DNA from: Colius striatus
Taxonomy: Eukaryota > Chordata > Aves > Coliiformes > Coliidae
Direction of reading: 5' to 3'
DNA length: 64,000 nucleotides
Assembly (NCBI RefSeq): GCF_028858725.1
Contig: NC_084767.1
Coordinates: 1,353,501-1,417,500 of the forward strand
Shown: in pieces, positions 48,501-62,098 of the stretch
Numbering within the stretch: position 1 is the first letter of the stretch
How the letters are laid out: every line of letters begins with the position of its first letter
Program-made: the position numbers and the translations under genes
The notes under the pieces: model-generated
Database searches by the model: none
The model's input: only the letters and a program-made list of their open reading frames with translations
Told to the model about the DNA's origin: nothing

Positions 48501-51500
48501 TCACTTTCAAATATCAGCTGAGCTATTGTAGTTTAGTACAAGATAATAGCAGTAGCTGCACGTAGAAACCGACTTCAAAGTGATGTGGGTTATCATCATG
48601 CCTCGGTCTGGAACTGTATTATACCTTTGGAAAATGCTAGGCAATCAATGCAGAAAAGCTGCAAAAGGCAAGCTTCCTTTTGTTTCTACAGAAGCAGGAA
48701 CGTGTCAGGAACGTTTGGTCCCTGGGCTACTTGGTGGCTACTGCAGCAGCTGGCTGCTCACCTGTGTAAGGCAGGATGCCTCAGCACTGTTTCAATAAGA
48801 GTTCTCCAGGACAGATGTGAGTTGAAATGGCCTTGCTGCAGTGCAGCAAAACTTACTTTATGTAATGGGGTTTTTTAGTGTAATGAAAAGGTTAGTGTGA
48901 AACTGCTTTGTCTATCTGTTTTGTCTTGCCTTCCCCCCACGACCCCCCAGCCTTGCCTGTGTATTACTTTTTTTCCTAGCTGCAAGATTACACATTCGCC
49001 TCTTGTTTATTGTGTTCCTGCAGCAAATGGAATCACACACTTCTTGGTGCAATGTGTTACTGCCAGAGAGCATGAAGCCATGTTTGTGTGTGAGGACTTC
49101 TAAAGGTTCTGTTTAAAAGAGCAGACTGTGTTTAAGCATAAGTATAATCCACGTGTGATGACATTTCAAGGTTATGGAGATCCAGAATTGGTTTTCACAC
49201 TCAGTATTTAAACTTCAGCAATGGGAGCAACTCGTTGTCTTCATGGTGATGGGCTGCTGCAGCAGGTCAATGCACCTTCAGCAGAAAATAATTGGGAAGG
49301 GTGATTCCTTGAGGGAATGCTAAACATCTTTGTAATTGTAGTATAAATATGTCATTGCCTTTTTAACTTAAGTTATATATGGACGAGAGGTTACAGGGTG
49401 CCAAAGGGCCCACCATCATGATATATTGCCCCTCAAAGCAGCCCTGAAATAGAGATGTAGCCCTGCCAAAGCTGGAAAAGCTCTTTACTAACCCTCTTTA
49501 AGCAGATGAAGAATTAGGATTTTATGCATAGTATTTCTTTGTAAAAGTAGGGGAGTTTTATTTGCATAAACTTCAAATGGCTTATGAAGCAGAATGAAAG
49601 TAAGTGTAATAATTCACGATGAGATAAGGAAAGGAAAATAATATAACGTGGTTGAAGGGTTTGAAATAGGATTTTTTTTTCTTTTCATGGTAGTGCTGGG
49701 GTCTGCACTGCCCACAGGCTAATCAGTGTTTGAGACTGAAGTTTATATTTCAACTGGGTTTAGTTATTAGAAAGATATTGAATGAGCTTCCCCTGCAACT
49801 GTGGCAGCAGCTCAGACCCTTCTAATGAGGAAAAAATTGGTTCTGGAGAAATACTCCCAAGTGACATTTGAAAATGCTTCTTTGAATATTAACCAGAGGT
49901 TGTCTCATGGGCACCCCGTGGACTCTTTGCAGAACCTCTTGTCAAACCATTAGCAATGACAAATAATTTTAAACAAAAGAGCAAATTGTTCTCATATTTC
50001 TCGGACTGAGTTTGTCCCATCTCCTCTGGTACACAGCATGCTGCAGAACATGTTATGCCACTTGAAATCATGGCATACACTGCATTGTGACGAGCTGGGC
50101 TTTGGTTATTCTCCAGCAGAACACAGCTGAATTGCAGGGCTGGTTTCTCAGAGCCCCTGGTTCATGCTGAAAGCTGAACTGCAAAGGTGAATCTCACTGC
50201 TGAATTCATTCTACTTGCCCTTCTGCTGTCTCTGAAATGCATTTCTTTCTGTATTTGTGTACTTTGCAAGTGGAACGAGTAAAACATGAGGTATGAAAAA
50301 GATGTATGAGTTCAGATCTTCAGCTAGTGAAATGGAAATGAAGTTTGATGAATTTGTATCAGAAAAATGCTTGAATGGAGGCACAGTCAAGACTTTCGGG
50401 AGAGGTTTTTAAAATGCTACAGGCAAAACATGAAAATTTACATTACACAAATTGCTAAGGAAGAAGGTGTCATTCATCTGTTTGCAGGGTGCTGTATATG
50501 TGTTGTAGCCCCATTTATAACTGCTCCAATTACAAATACAGCTGTGTACAGACACATACATTTTTGCCCTGAAATTCTTAAAGCAAACTTTGTGCAAAAA
50601 TGAAGGGAAACCTGAAAGTGTTGGTTGTTCTAGTAGCTGGCTGGTGGCATTCCACAGAGTTACAGTGACTTCCGTGACAGGCTTTTGTGCTCCATCCCGC
50701 AGGGAAGGGAAAAGGTGATAAAATTACTCTGATAAGCAATCGTTGATTTGTATGAGAAGATATGGATGAATTTAATTGGAATGACTAGGGATACAGAAAT
50801 CAATTAATGACTGATTATCGTTCCTTCTACAAATTGATTTCAGATCTTGTCAGCCTTTAGAAAATGTTCTGCCAGGTTCCATGAGCTTCCAATGTTAATA
50901 ACTCGGCAGGAGTAGGTATCAATTAAATAGTCCTCATCTTTTGTTATCGTCTTAAATATCTGAAGTAGAAACAGGAGAACAAATCACACCCTTGCCATCT
51001 TGTGCCTGTTTTCACTTTTAATTTTTGTTTCATTTTACTTTCAAAATTAATCATCTTTTCTTCCTAATTGTTTGTTAAGATGTGTATAGGATTGCGGGTG
51101 TGGATGTTTTTCCCTTTATGCATGTGGTCGCTATGTTTAAGTGCTAATCTCTCCCTGTGAGTTACAAAAGGATTCATTATCAGATTCCAAAACCATGTGT
51201 GGTTTTATTATACAACCTATCATCACGTTGAGCAATTGCTAGTTAGTCCCACTTATTGCCTGATCTCTCTGGCTATTGTAGGAAGGACAAAAGCAAGAAG
51301 CTTGAATTGCTGCCAGGAAGAAGAGGCGAGCTGTGAGGCCAGGGTTGGGTGTGCTTAGCTGCTGCAAGCCTTCTGCAAACTTTGAGCCTTCCTGCAATTC
51401 AGGGTAAATGGGAAATATTCTGTACAGCTGAAGATGAGATCTTTTATACCCAGAGAAATGAATACACTAAATTCTAAAGGGATTAATGACTCCAGTGTGC

Positions 51501-52526
51501 TTATAAAGAAAGTAAAAATATTTACTTTTGAAAGTATGGGAAGTTAGGAGTAGTGTTAGTAGGGAAGGATTGTTCACCAGAGGAGCTCGGTGGGAGCTAA
51601 GAACACGTAAATGTTATCCAGCAGCTCTATAAATGAGGGAAGTTAAACATGCCTTTGAAGATGGGCAGTTGTTAAATGCTCTTAAGCTGTTTTATGAAAA
51701 ATGTGAAAGGTTTTTTGTTCGGGATATAAGAAAAGGAAGACTTTGTCAAGTTGGTGCAAAACAGCAACTGCAGTCTAATGTGCAACATTGTGCCCTTTAT
51801 GTGGCCTGTGCAATCTTCTTTCGTATGACAGGAGCCAAAATCTAAACCCAGCAAAACCTCCATCTACTGAAATATGTTTATGGCTGAACTGAGCAAGGTC
51901 TCAAAGTTTTGAACAGTGAAAGATGTGGATTGTGTAAGCAGAGACACGGGTTCATTTTTCTAATATGTTCAAATTTCACAATATATAAAAAGCCAAAGAA
52001 TTTGCTTGTGCTTAGACATTTGGTGAGTTTTGAAATAAGCCTTTTTGTCATTTGGGGCTCTCAGCAAGACAGTAGTGCCCATGTGCCCCCTGCCCCAGAC
52101 TCTGCTTGCAGGGTCACTGCATCCCTCCTCAGTGCATGCATAGTTGCAGAGGTTGCATTCACAGTACCCAGGCACATGAAGGACTACTGACTCATAAATT
52201 GTGCTTGCTTCTGAAGTTTCTGCCAGGAGCAAAACTAGATCCTCAATCTAAATATCTTTAGAAACTCAGTGTTTTAATCCCTTTCGTTGGTTTTGTGATG
52301 CTGTGTGGGTTATCACTGCTACTATATGTGTAAGTGCTGAAGCAAAACGTAACTGCTACTGTTGCTCATCAATAGCAACTGTAAAAATGGAACCATTGAT
52401 ATGTGCAGCATAAAAACGAGTAAGTTATAAAGTGGAACGGTTTTGGGTAGTTGTGAAAACAGAGGACAAATGGGTATATTTAAAAGGGGAACATAATGCC
52501 TGTACTCGTCGGAAGTAGGATGTTTG
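45596..52526. other. SGCD intron
   Basis: About 6.9 kb with no recognised repeat or exon. AT-rich, motif-dense stretches at about 46760-46995, 47940-48360 and 50750-50960 resemble conserved non-coding elements in composition only. Confidence 0.45.
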
Positions 52527-53012
52527 GGTCTCTCTACAAGAAGGACACTGAGGTGCTGAAGAGGATACAGAGGTAAGCTACCAACTAGTAAAGGATTTGG
52601 ATCATGTCTCCTGTGAGGAATGGCTGAGGAATCTGGAGCTGTTTGGCCTGGAGAAAAGAAGGCTCAGCAGAGACCTTGTTGCTCTCTTAGAGCTGCCTGA
52701 AAGGAAGCTGTGGTGAGGTGGGGATCGGTCTGTTCTCCCCAGTAACAAGCAACAGAACAAGAGGAAACAACCTCAAGTTGCACCAGGAGAAGTCCAGGCT
52801 GGATATGAGGATGTGTTTCTGTCCTGAAAGGGTTGTCAGACATTGGAATGGGCTGCTGAGGGAGGTGCTGGAGTCACCATCCCTGGAGGTGTTTAAGAGA
52901 TGGATGGATGTTGCACTTGGGGAAATGGTCTAGTGGTTGATAGGGCTGGGACAAAGGCTGGACTCGATGATCTTAAAGGTTTCTTCCAGTTGAAATGATT
53001 CTATGAATCTGT
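52527..53012 (+). repeat. CR1 LINE 3' fragment
   Basis: The longest plus-orientation CR1 here, of the Y/X-like type: CTACAAGAAGGACACTGAGG, TGGCCTGGAGAAAAGAAGGC, GCACCAGGAGAAGTCCAGGC, TGGAATGGGCTGCTGAGGGA, CATCCCTGGAGGTGTTTAAG, GACTCGATGATCTTAAAGGT and a tail TGATTCTATGAATCTG. It is the same general type as the copy at 1639-2187 but in the opposite orientation. Confidence 0.94.
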
Positions 53013-56000
53013 TCCTAGCCCCAGTGAATTATGGTGAACTAGTCACAGGGTAAAGGTGATTCTTCCTTTTTTTGCCCTGTTGCTGGTCAAGCCCACCAGA
53101 GACACCGTCTTGAGGCCTGGATGTGCCTCAGCAAAACATTCAGATGTCTTTTCAAGAGTTACTGTGTGTAAAGACCAAAGAATAGAATGTGCATCTGAGT
53201 ACCACTTGTCCACCATGAATGCAAGGTAATTCATGTTAGCTCAACCCTGATTAAGTGCAGGATACTCTTTATAGTTACCCAGCTTTCACCACAAGTTACG
53301 AATATGAACTGGAAAGATAAAATGGCTCAGTGGACCCTCACTGATATATGTGGCTGTGATGACTTATCTGTGTGCCTAAGGCTCTGTTGCACAGATTTAG
53401 ATCTGGGGTTATCTGTCTGAAAACACCCAGTACTTAGTTTAGCTTGCAACCTTTGAAAAGGGACAGTCAGAAACTGTGGCTTTATAAAGATAATAGCCGT
53501 ATTGGGACAGGGATAATAATGGAAGTAATTACTAATGGGGTTCTGGCAGATTAAACGGACTCTCCAGATGATGTGCAAAACTGTTCTCCCCTGTGTCAAT
53601 ACAGATAGTGAAATATTTGGATGTGTTTTTCTGACAGGCACTCCTTTTTATTTTCCATGTAGCCATTCACCTCAAGCAATCCATGAATAAGAAAGAAAAA
53701 AGGAAAAAGTATCTAATTTAAAAGGCTGGACTATATTCTTGCAGTGTCCTCAGGGTTTTGATAGCACCTTTAAGGCCCAATTCCTCTTAGTTAATAAATT
53801 TTGGATGTAAAACTTCACATACATAAAAAAAAGAAAAAGGAAGAAGTTTGGAACATTAACTTTAAGGAGAGTTACTTCTACAAGCTCATTTTTCACTGAC
53901 TTTCCTGGCTGCAGAAACGTGCTTTACATGAGTGTGGAATGAAAGTTTTTGCCCTGTGGCAATAGGATATTACATTTACTACTCTAACTTCAGAAGTGAG
54001 GCTATAATGCAAGGAACAATGAATATCAATGTCACAGAACAGCCAAAATAATACTGAAGTGCTTTTTTAGCACTAGATGTCTGATACACGCTTTGATACA
54101 AGGAAGCCAGCACCTCAGCTGTGCACAGGGGGTTGTGCCCTGTTGCTCTTAAGCACAGCAGCTTATCAGATATGAGCACATAGAATAGGGCATTGTGTTC
54201 AGTAGGGTGACATTGCCAGAAATGGGGTGTGCTGGAGTGCTCGGCTTTGTTAGGGATGTCAGGGATATTCTACTGTAGGCCACTGGAGAAAGAGTAATGG
54301 GGTTTTTTGTGCTCAGAAGGAGAATGGATGCAAGAGAAAGCTGTGTTAAATGCAATGGCATAATTATAGTTCTGGCAATGCATTTAAGATACAGTTTCAC
54401 TTTTCATATTAAGTGTGTTCATGTGGCCTTTTTTTGCCTTCTGTTCTTCTCAAATACATTTGGATGAAGGTAACACTGAGCTCCATCAAGAGCATGGAGA
54501 AATCCTGCACCTCTTGCAGCCTTCACATCTGAGCTGGACTGCTTGGGGCCCCTTTGTGTTGCTGCTCCTTTCTTTCCTCTGCTTTGCAGTTTGCAGTAAT
54601 ACCCTTTGGCCAGGCTGGACTGGAGCAGCAGTGACATTGACCTGAGCTGTGCTCAGTTGGCCACGAGCAGCTCCAGAGTGACTTTCAGGAACACGTTGCC
54701 CCAGGCCAAGATTTGTCTGTGCTGGCACAGCCATTTCCCACCCATGATTAAATCCCTCGGGGCTACCAGAGCAGGGCCAAAATGATACAGCACCCAGTGA
54801 GTCCTGATCTGAGTTTTTAATGACGCTTCCTTTCATTATACATTGTATTTCCTCTTGACTTAATGCCCCTTGTGCCACATGGTATATATTGATCTCTTTT
54901 CTTGACTTCTCTGACCGTATAGTGATTTGTAATCTCTTGCTTTGCTGACAACTCACAGAGCACGTCATTATTAGCTCCTTGCTCCCTTTTTTCCCCTTTT
55001 CATGCTGCTCTCCTTTCTTCTTTTCTCTTACTGTTACCTTGCTCACTTCTTGGTGGCCTGACTTGCCAAATACAACATGATAGAATAACCTTTTTGCAAT
55101 ATGTAATGATCCAATTTCTTCTTCTATTTCACAACTAACTTGAATAAGCTAATTTTTATACAAAATTGATTTTTCTTTTTATGGTGACTGATGCTGGAGT
55201 CTCATCTTTTCCCAGTTCCAACATTTACATGTACATCAGAGAGTATTTAGTAAAAGAAGATTTTTCTCCACTTTCAATGAATATTTTAAGAGATGCAGCA
55301 TCCATATTTCCTCCTGAGATATTTGCATAAAATCTCACTGAAGCTAAGTGTACTTTCATCAAATTTTGGAGAACACCTCATTGCCCAACAAAATATATGT
55401 CGTGCACTTTACAGTAGTGCTAGGATATTACAATCTGAAAATACAGCCCATAACACATAAACTGCATCTCCAATCGACCTTACCCAACCACCTCTTTGTC
55501 TGTCAGCTCATCTGTCCAGAAAATACTCAGCCAAGTTTCTACTCAGATCAAAAACAAAGACGTTCTAGACTACCTCGGATCACTTTGAATTAACTGTGTA
55601 ATGAATTTAATTAAAATCAATTAATGTCACATTGGGCTTTTAGCCATGATTTAAGAAACCATGGGGGCATCAAACTGCCAAAATTTCTCAAAGTATGTCT
55701 CACACAAGTTTGAAAATGTAATGAAAAGTAATTAGAAGTACAAACAGAAAATGCAGTGGTGTTAACACTGCTGAGAGAGACCCTTGGCTTGAGGAATCAA
55801 GAATATTACACATCTGTTGTGAAATTTCTTCTGCCAAGTTTCAGGTATCCAAAGAGAGAGTAGTTTTAGCACATCCCACAGTAAGCATCTGACTTGGACA
55901 GGATGAATCACCTTCTGGTGGCTGCTTTCTGTTTTCTTTGTCTGTGGAGCTAACCTGAGCACCTGGCTAAGATCATGCACCTAATGGTTGGGTGATTCCT

Positions 56001-56292
56001 GTTTTATGAAGGCAATCTGGGCCCGATTTTAAAAGGGCAAGAGCACAGTGAGCACAATGTAACTTCTAGACTAAAGGCAAAATGCTGTCCAAGTTATTTG
56101 GACTGTGCGTATCTTATGCCTTAGCCAGGCATAGGGGAAGACATAAGAAAGTATTGAACAGCCTGACCTGATGCTGATTTCAAAGTTGAAATTTCACAGT
56201 TGTCATTAAAATGTCAGTGTCCTCTGTGCTCAGTGCATTGAAGTTGCTTTATGGTGCTAAAGTTCTTGTTTGAAATGGTCTTAAATTTTCAG
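53013..56292. other. SGCD intron
   Basis: No recognised repeat or exon. The minus-strand open frame of 186 codons at 54486-55046 has a lysine-rich start but no known domain. Confidence 0.45.
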
Positions 56293-56622
56293 TTCATTTA
56301 TAAGTATCTAAAGGGTGGGTGTCAGGAGGTTGGGACATCCCTCTTTTCTATAGTAGATAGTAACAGGACAAGGGGTGATGGGATGAAGCTGGAACACCAA
56401 AAGTTCCACTTATAAGAAAAAACTATTTCACCATGAGAGTAACGGAGCTGGGGAACAGGCTGCCCAGAGGGGTTGTGGAGTCTCCTTCCTTGGAGGGCTT
56501 CAAGACCCACCTGGACATGTTCCTATGTGACCTGATCTAGGTGACCCTGCTTCTGCAGGGGGGTTGGACTGGATGATCTCTAAAGGTTCCTTCCAACCCC
56601 TACCATTCTGTGATTCTATGAT
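56293..56622 (+). repeat. CR1 LINE 3' end
   Basis: Plus-orientation CR1 of the same subtype as 23085-23513: GGGTGGGTGTCAGGAGGTTG, AACAGGACAAGGGGTGATGG, GAACAGGCTGCCCAGAGGGG, GGACTGGATGATCTCTAAAG and a clean tail ATTCTGTGATTCTATGATTT. 5'-truncated. Confidence 0.95.
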
Positions 56623-58440
56623 TTTTTTTCAAACTTCATTGTTGTTTGAGTGTTTGCTTTTACCTCACTATAGACATGCAGAAAAGCCAAATCCCAATCT
56701 AGGTTGCTTTGAAGTTTCCAAGTGGTTTTGCCTACGATTTTACTTTAAACCCACAGATTCTGTAATTTCAAAGATTAAGAGATTTAGATTTACGAGGTGC
56801 AAGTTGTCAGCTTACATTCAGTGGGCTCTTTTGAAAGCAACAGAGGTGGCTACTGTTGGCCATTTATGTCGCTGGAAATATCCTACGTGAGCTTCCTCAG
56901 ATATTAATTCCAGACTAAATAGTTTACACCTGATACTGAGAGAAAACTACCAGCTTCTAACAAACCAGTCCCTTCACTGTGAACCATCCATGTGCAGCGC
57001 TGAGAAATGAAATAGTGTATTGCCAGCTGTAATTTGAGAGGTCGGGAGAAGCAAACTGAGAGCAGCGATATGAATATTATGATCCAGGATCTCTGTTATC
57101 TGCTAGGTTCATCCATATCGATAAGTGGTGATTATTCTGTTCTAGCTGGCTGACATTTATGGTTTTCAGGATTTAGACTGGGGTTTTCAGTTCAGTTAAA
57201 TCAGATGTCTGCAAATAAGCATCTGTTATGTTTAAGTTTCCCAGAGCCTTTCTTTCAAACATGTTATTTTCTCTGAATCAAATGCTTAGTTCAGCAGAGC
57301 CTGAAAATGAAAACAAACTTCAAATGGTCTCCACAGGATATTTTGGGAAGAAAAAAAATCCCTTTGAAAAAATAAGAACAAACTATGCCTGGCCTAAAAT
57401 ACAGGTACCAATATTTATTATTTATCCAGAGCACTGTGAAAAGTAGTTATTAGAAGGAAGTAATGGTCTTCTACTGAATTATTCTGCAGAGCTCTTGAAT
57501 TTTGGTTTCCATTTTTGGGGAGTCAGGAGGATAATGATATGAGGGAAGACACTACTATCATGCTTTCCCATCTCCAGCTTCTTGCATGTTGGGCCAGGGT
57601 TCCCATCTACTACAGGTGGGTGATGTCTGGGTAGGGGGTGTCAATTAGGCTGCCTCTGCCTCACTTTCCTGGCCCTAGGTGCCATGGGGGGACCATTCCC
57701 GCTTGCTGGGGCATCTTGTCTTGGTATATTCGATGCTCTAACCTTACTGCCTTAGTTCTTTCTCATATTGATTCAGCTACTGAAAACTGGGGGGGGAAAT
57801 CAGTCTGTGTGCTGCTGAAGGAAATCAAATGGGCCTTTAATAAAAGTTCTCAGAGGCACTCTCTCATCCCATGGAGATGTTGGATTCCCGTAATGCCTTC
57901 CATAAAATAACATGAAAGTTTCCTAATATTTGTGAGGTTTTTTAGAATGGAATAGAGGAAGAAATACTTTCATTGAAGAATGACATTTAATGATGCAATT
58001 CTTTAAGGTCTCTGATAGTGAAAGAGCAAAGCAGGTAAAAGCAAAAAGTCAAAACGGCCGGAGAGCTCGTGATAAATATTGTTTATAGCAGCTTCACAGG
58101 CACGGGTTTTCCTGGGCCTCACATACCAAGTTTAAGGTGCAGACTTCAATAATTATCACCATACATTTAAGCTGTAGATCTTCCCTGAGCTTATTTCAGA
58201 AAAAAAGAAATATTTTGATCACGTTTTTAGTTCTGCACTAGATGGAATCCGAACTGCTGCCTGAGGAGAGCAACGGCGGGTTCACTGAGCTGTGGACACT
58301 CAGTCGTTGTTTCAGGTGATTTTTCATAGAATGTATTTTAAATCTGATTTTTCTTTTGGAAGTTCTTTTCAGTTGTTTATTTTGTATTTTAGATGTGGAT
58401 GAGGCTTGTTTCTATGAGAAGCCAGTCAGGAAAGAAGCAA
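56623..58440. other. SGCD intron
   Basis: No recognised repeat or exon. Confidence 0.5.
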
Positions 58441-59170
58441 CATGATATCACCATGCAAATAATCGATAGTAGTCACAGTATTACCAGGGTCTATTGAATT
58501 GGCTTCAAGGGCCTTTTCTAATTGTCTCTGCAAACTGAATTAGCAAGATGGTTTCACTAACTTATTTTTTAGTAGCAGCTGCCTACCCAATTATAGATAT
58601 TCATTAGCTCTGGTATGATTTCATTAACCAATGTACATTAAGTGCCTATTTAGCAACTCGTGCTTACGATCCTTGACAAGCAGTGATGCATGTTCTGGTG
58701 AGTGTACCTGTTGGCTTGTTGGTCTGGATGAACTGGGTTTTATTTATATTTTCAGTTTGTCATTACTTCTGGATTGTACCAGCTGAAGGATGAATGTAAA
58801 AAAAAAAGGTAATTAAGCTGGTTAGGTTCCATTGTTTTTTGTTTCAACTGTCTCTCAGAACCACAAACCTGGCCAATCAGGCAAACGAGCACTAATGAAT
58901 GAAGCCACATGATTAAAACATCTGTCACTGTCCTACTGGGTCGATTGAAAGCTGGGATTGGCTGCGCGCTCCAAGCGCAACGATTGCTGTGGAAAGCCAA
59001 ATAAGCCAGAGTTAATGTTCTTCTAATCCTTCGCCTGTTGAGTTGACAGTGATGGGTAGCAAACATACACCAATGAGCAGTAATGAAGCCACTTTTAGAT
59101 TGGTTCTGCACAGGTTTTTCAGGCTAATTAGGTAGACAAAAATGTTAATTTAATCAAAGGAACATGTATT
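58441..59170. promoter_or_regulatory. Candidate intronic regulatory element
   Basis: A perfect octamer ATGCAAAT lies at 58453-58460, beside AATCGAT. TAATTG is at 58519-58524 and a CTAATTAG palindrome at 59124-59131. Four CCAAT boxes occur in about 230 bases: 58873-58877 and 59070-59074 on plus, 58957-58961 and 59099-59103 on minus. They surround a CpG-containing core (58962-58983). The motif density suggests an enhancer or an old promoter, but single motifs are common by chance and conservation is untested. Confidence 0.3.
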
Positions 59171-61167
59171 CATTAAAGGAGGTGTGTAAGAGAACTGAAG
59201 TAGAGAATTAGCTCAGTCAAGGGCTGGGCTATAGCTCCTGACTCAGTTGTCCAAATGATAAAAAGAATTCTATATGTATATACCATTTCTTTCTTCCTTT
59301 CGTTTTTTTTAATGCATAAATCCATACTTTTGTCTCTGAGACTCAGCAGATTTACATCCAGAATCTAAACTGTCTCTCTGTAGTTCTGTGTGTTCGCTGT
59401 CGCAGGGGGATGGGGCTCAGAGAGAGAAAGCAGAGTGAATGAGGTGTTCATTCTACATTCCAGATGGCATAGACGACGTTACCACGCTATTGCTCAAATG
59501 AGCTCATTAGCTTCTTACTTCATGGGACTTTATTTAGCAGTGGTGTAGCGTGGCTGTGTTTGTCTGATTTTGTTTTGTCTTCTTTGGGACATGACTAATG
59601 TGCAAGTCACAAATGGAACAGTTTTGTTCACACTGTAACCTTGATGGAGATGTGTTGAGTGTTCTTTAGAGGCAGCTCAGGGAAAAGCAAGAAATAAAGA
59701 TTTTCAACCATTAAGAAGTAAAATACAGTGCAGAGTGTCTTACCTTATCTGATTGTATCTCATCCAAGGCCAATAAAAAGGAAAGATGACTGTAAGATTG
59801 CCTGGCCACTGCAGCATAGAAAATAATCTAACACTGTGCTAGAGTTTTGTGATAATTGTAACCTTCTCCCACCCCACAAACAATTTAGATTTTGGATTTA
59901 TACAAGAAATGTGAATGGCAGTTTATGCTAGGAGGCTCAGACCTTTTTGGTGCACCCTGAATATGGCCCTTATCCTGAAACCCACTGCCTGCCTTAAACT
60001 CTCTCCATACCACCATGCAGAGAAGCTGATGCTATTTAATGCAGCATTTCCCAGAAAGAGGATAGTGTCTGTAATGGTACAAAGACACGTGGTGACCCAT
60101 GGCAAAAAACTGTAAGAATGACAGGTACAGATGCAGTCTCAGTGTTTCACATAACCAGTTCTGAGGCCAGAGCAAATGTTATTTAGGTACTGAAAACATA
60201 AATATTTAAAATAATTACATCTAATTAACTCTGTAGTGCTTTAGATGAAAGAATAATTATCACCTGTTAATGTGGTAGAGCGTATTTGTGGCATTTCTTG
60301 TAGTGGCTGAGAGTTTTTTTGTCTTACTCCTGGGAGGATGAAGAGTGTTCAGTGGGTGTTATGGGTCAATTACATATTTCTATACAGGATGTCTTGTCAG
60401 GTGTTTAGGAAGATGTCAGAAGAGGAGAAGTATTTGCATATGCTGGCATACATGGATTAGTTTGCTTTATAAGATCATTTTCAGTGTAATGGTTAATGAG
60501 ACTATTTTTATTGTTTTAACGTTTGAGGTGTTGTGAAGTAAAGTTAACAATTATCCTGTTTGGTTGTTTGTTTAGTCCATGGGATGGGTCTTGTAGGGCA
60601 GCAGATGGTAGGAAGAAGATTGAGGTACAAATTAAGGTTTCTTGTTATAACTAAGAGTTGTTATGGTTCGTAATAGAGGTTTCATTTCTGTGGTTAAACA
60701 GTGTAAACAGTTTTCATTAGCATCTAAATTTAACATAATTTTCAGGAACATGCGAGTTCTGGTAACTGAAGGCAATGCTTGATATTGATCTAACAACAAA
60801 GGAAGAAACAATTAAAACACTGAAAGTTAAATCTGGGAGAGAGATAAAGATGAAGCTTTTTAATTTGGGGTAAATGAATCAGCAGCATGCATGACTGTTT
60901 GGAAATGTAACATTTTATTTTAAAATGCTGGTGCATAAATTATCATGCAGCTGCACTGTGAGGTGTAATTGGGACGTGTGAGCAGAGCAGTCCTGGGCAG
61001 ATGTCTGGAGGAGTCCAAACTGGCTTCTTGCTCCGTTTGGTGAAGTATATAGGTGTTTTGAACCAATCATGATGTATGATCCTTTTACTTTTTCCTAATC
61101 AAGCTCAGCTGTTTTACAAGAGCCTGGTTTCCAGACAGTGGGTATTAGGCTGTTTTAAAAAACACAT
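59171..61167. other. SGCD intron
   Basis: AT-rich, with no recognised repeat or exon. Confidence 0.5.
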
Positions 61168-61172
61168 ATATC

Positions 61173-62098
61173 TGCCATGGTTTTGCCCTGCCAGCAATGA
61201 AGCACCACAATAGTCCCTTGTTTACTGGCCCCATCACCCCCCACCCTTATCAGGATGGTGTAGGCTCCAACGAGAAGGGAGTAAAAAAAAAAGGTAACCA
61301 AGGATGTTGTGGATTGAGACAAGGGCAGGGAGGGCTCGCTGCCAATTACAGTTCCAGGCAAAACAGACTCCACTACTCAACTTAGAGAGGAAAGGAAGGA
61401 AATTTATTCTGCTACCTACAAGCAACAGAACAGGACAAAAAGTAAAACAGATGACAAGAAAAATACAATCAGCACTTTGAGATCCCCCTCCCCCATCCCA
61501 CCTTCCTTCCCAGGCCCAGCTCACTGCTCCCCATGTCTCTACCTCCTCCCCTCTCAATGGCTCAGGGGGGCAGGGAATGGGGGATGTGGTCAGTCTCTCA
61601 TAGACGAGCTCTGATGCTTCTTTCTTCTCAGTGGAGGACGACTCCTGGCATTGTTCCCCTGCTGCAATACGGGGTCCCTCACACAGGACACAGCCTCCTC
61701 TGGGCATAGTCCTAGTCCTGGCAGGGTGTCTTTTATGAACTGCAGACAAATCACAGCTTCACCAGTCCTGTCCACAGGATGCAGAGGAGTCTCAGCTCCA
61801 GAAAACATCCTCCTCTCTTTCCTCGCTGACCTTGGGGTCCACATGGTTGCTTCTCTCTCTCTTCCAACTCCTTGCATCACCACTAGCTGGGAAAAGAAGG
61901 AAGAACAGCAAGAAGGAACAGAAAAAAACCTCCTCTTCCAGCTTCTTTTAAAAGGTGGTTGTGGAGGTGCCTAATTGGCTGAGCCTCAGAAGTGGGTCTG
62001 ACTCAGAGCTGGGGACAATTTCGAGCAACTTCTTACAGGAGCCACCTTTACAGCCCCTTCCCCATTACCAGAAACACCAAAACACAAAACCATGACCA
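61173..62098 (-). mobile_element. Long ERVL-related solo LTR
   Basis: Starts TGCCATGGTTTTG and ends CAAAACCATGACCA, a clear terminal inverted pair. Its first 150 bases share layout with the LTR at 8620: CCAGCAATGAAGCACCAC, a GTAAAAAAAA stretch, then GATTGAGACAAGG. On the minus strand it has CCAAT (61974-61978), a TTTTAAAA box (61947-61953) and AATAAA (61403-61408) in promoter-to-polyA order, so transcription ran leftward. Flanks ATATC (61168-61172) and AGATC (62098-62102) match at 4 of 5 bases if the last LTR base is part of the duplication. No internal viral genes. The 171-codon minus-strand frame inside it is not a recognisable protein. Confidence 0.85.

Noticed and set aside
54486..55046. 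186-codon minus-strand frame with a lysine-rich start
   Set aside because: Low-complexity start and no family resemblance; frames of this length are expected occasionally in 64 kb.
61234..61749. 171-codon minus-strand frame
   Set aside because: It is entirely inside a solo LTR, and no retroviral or host domain is visible.
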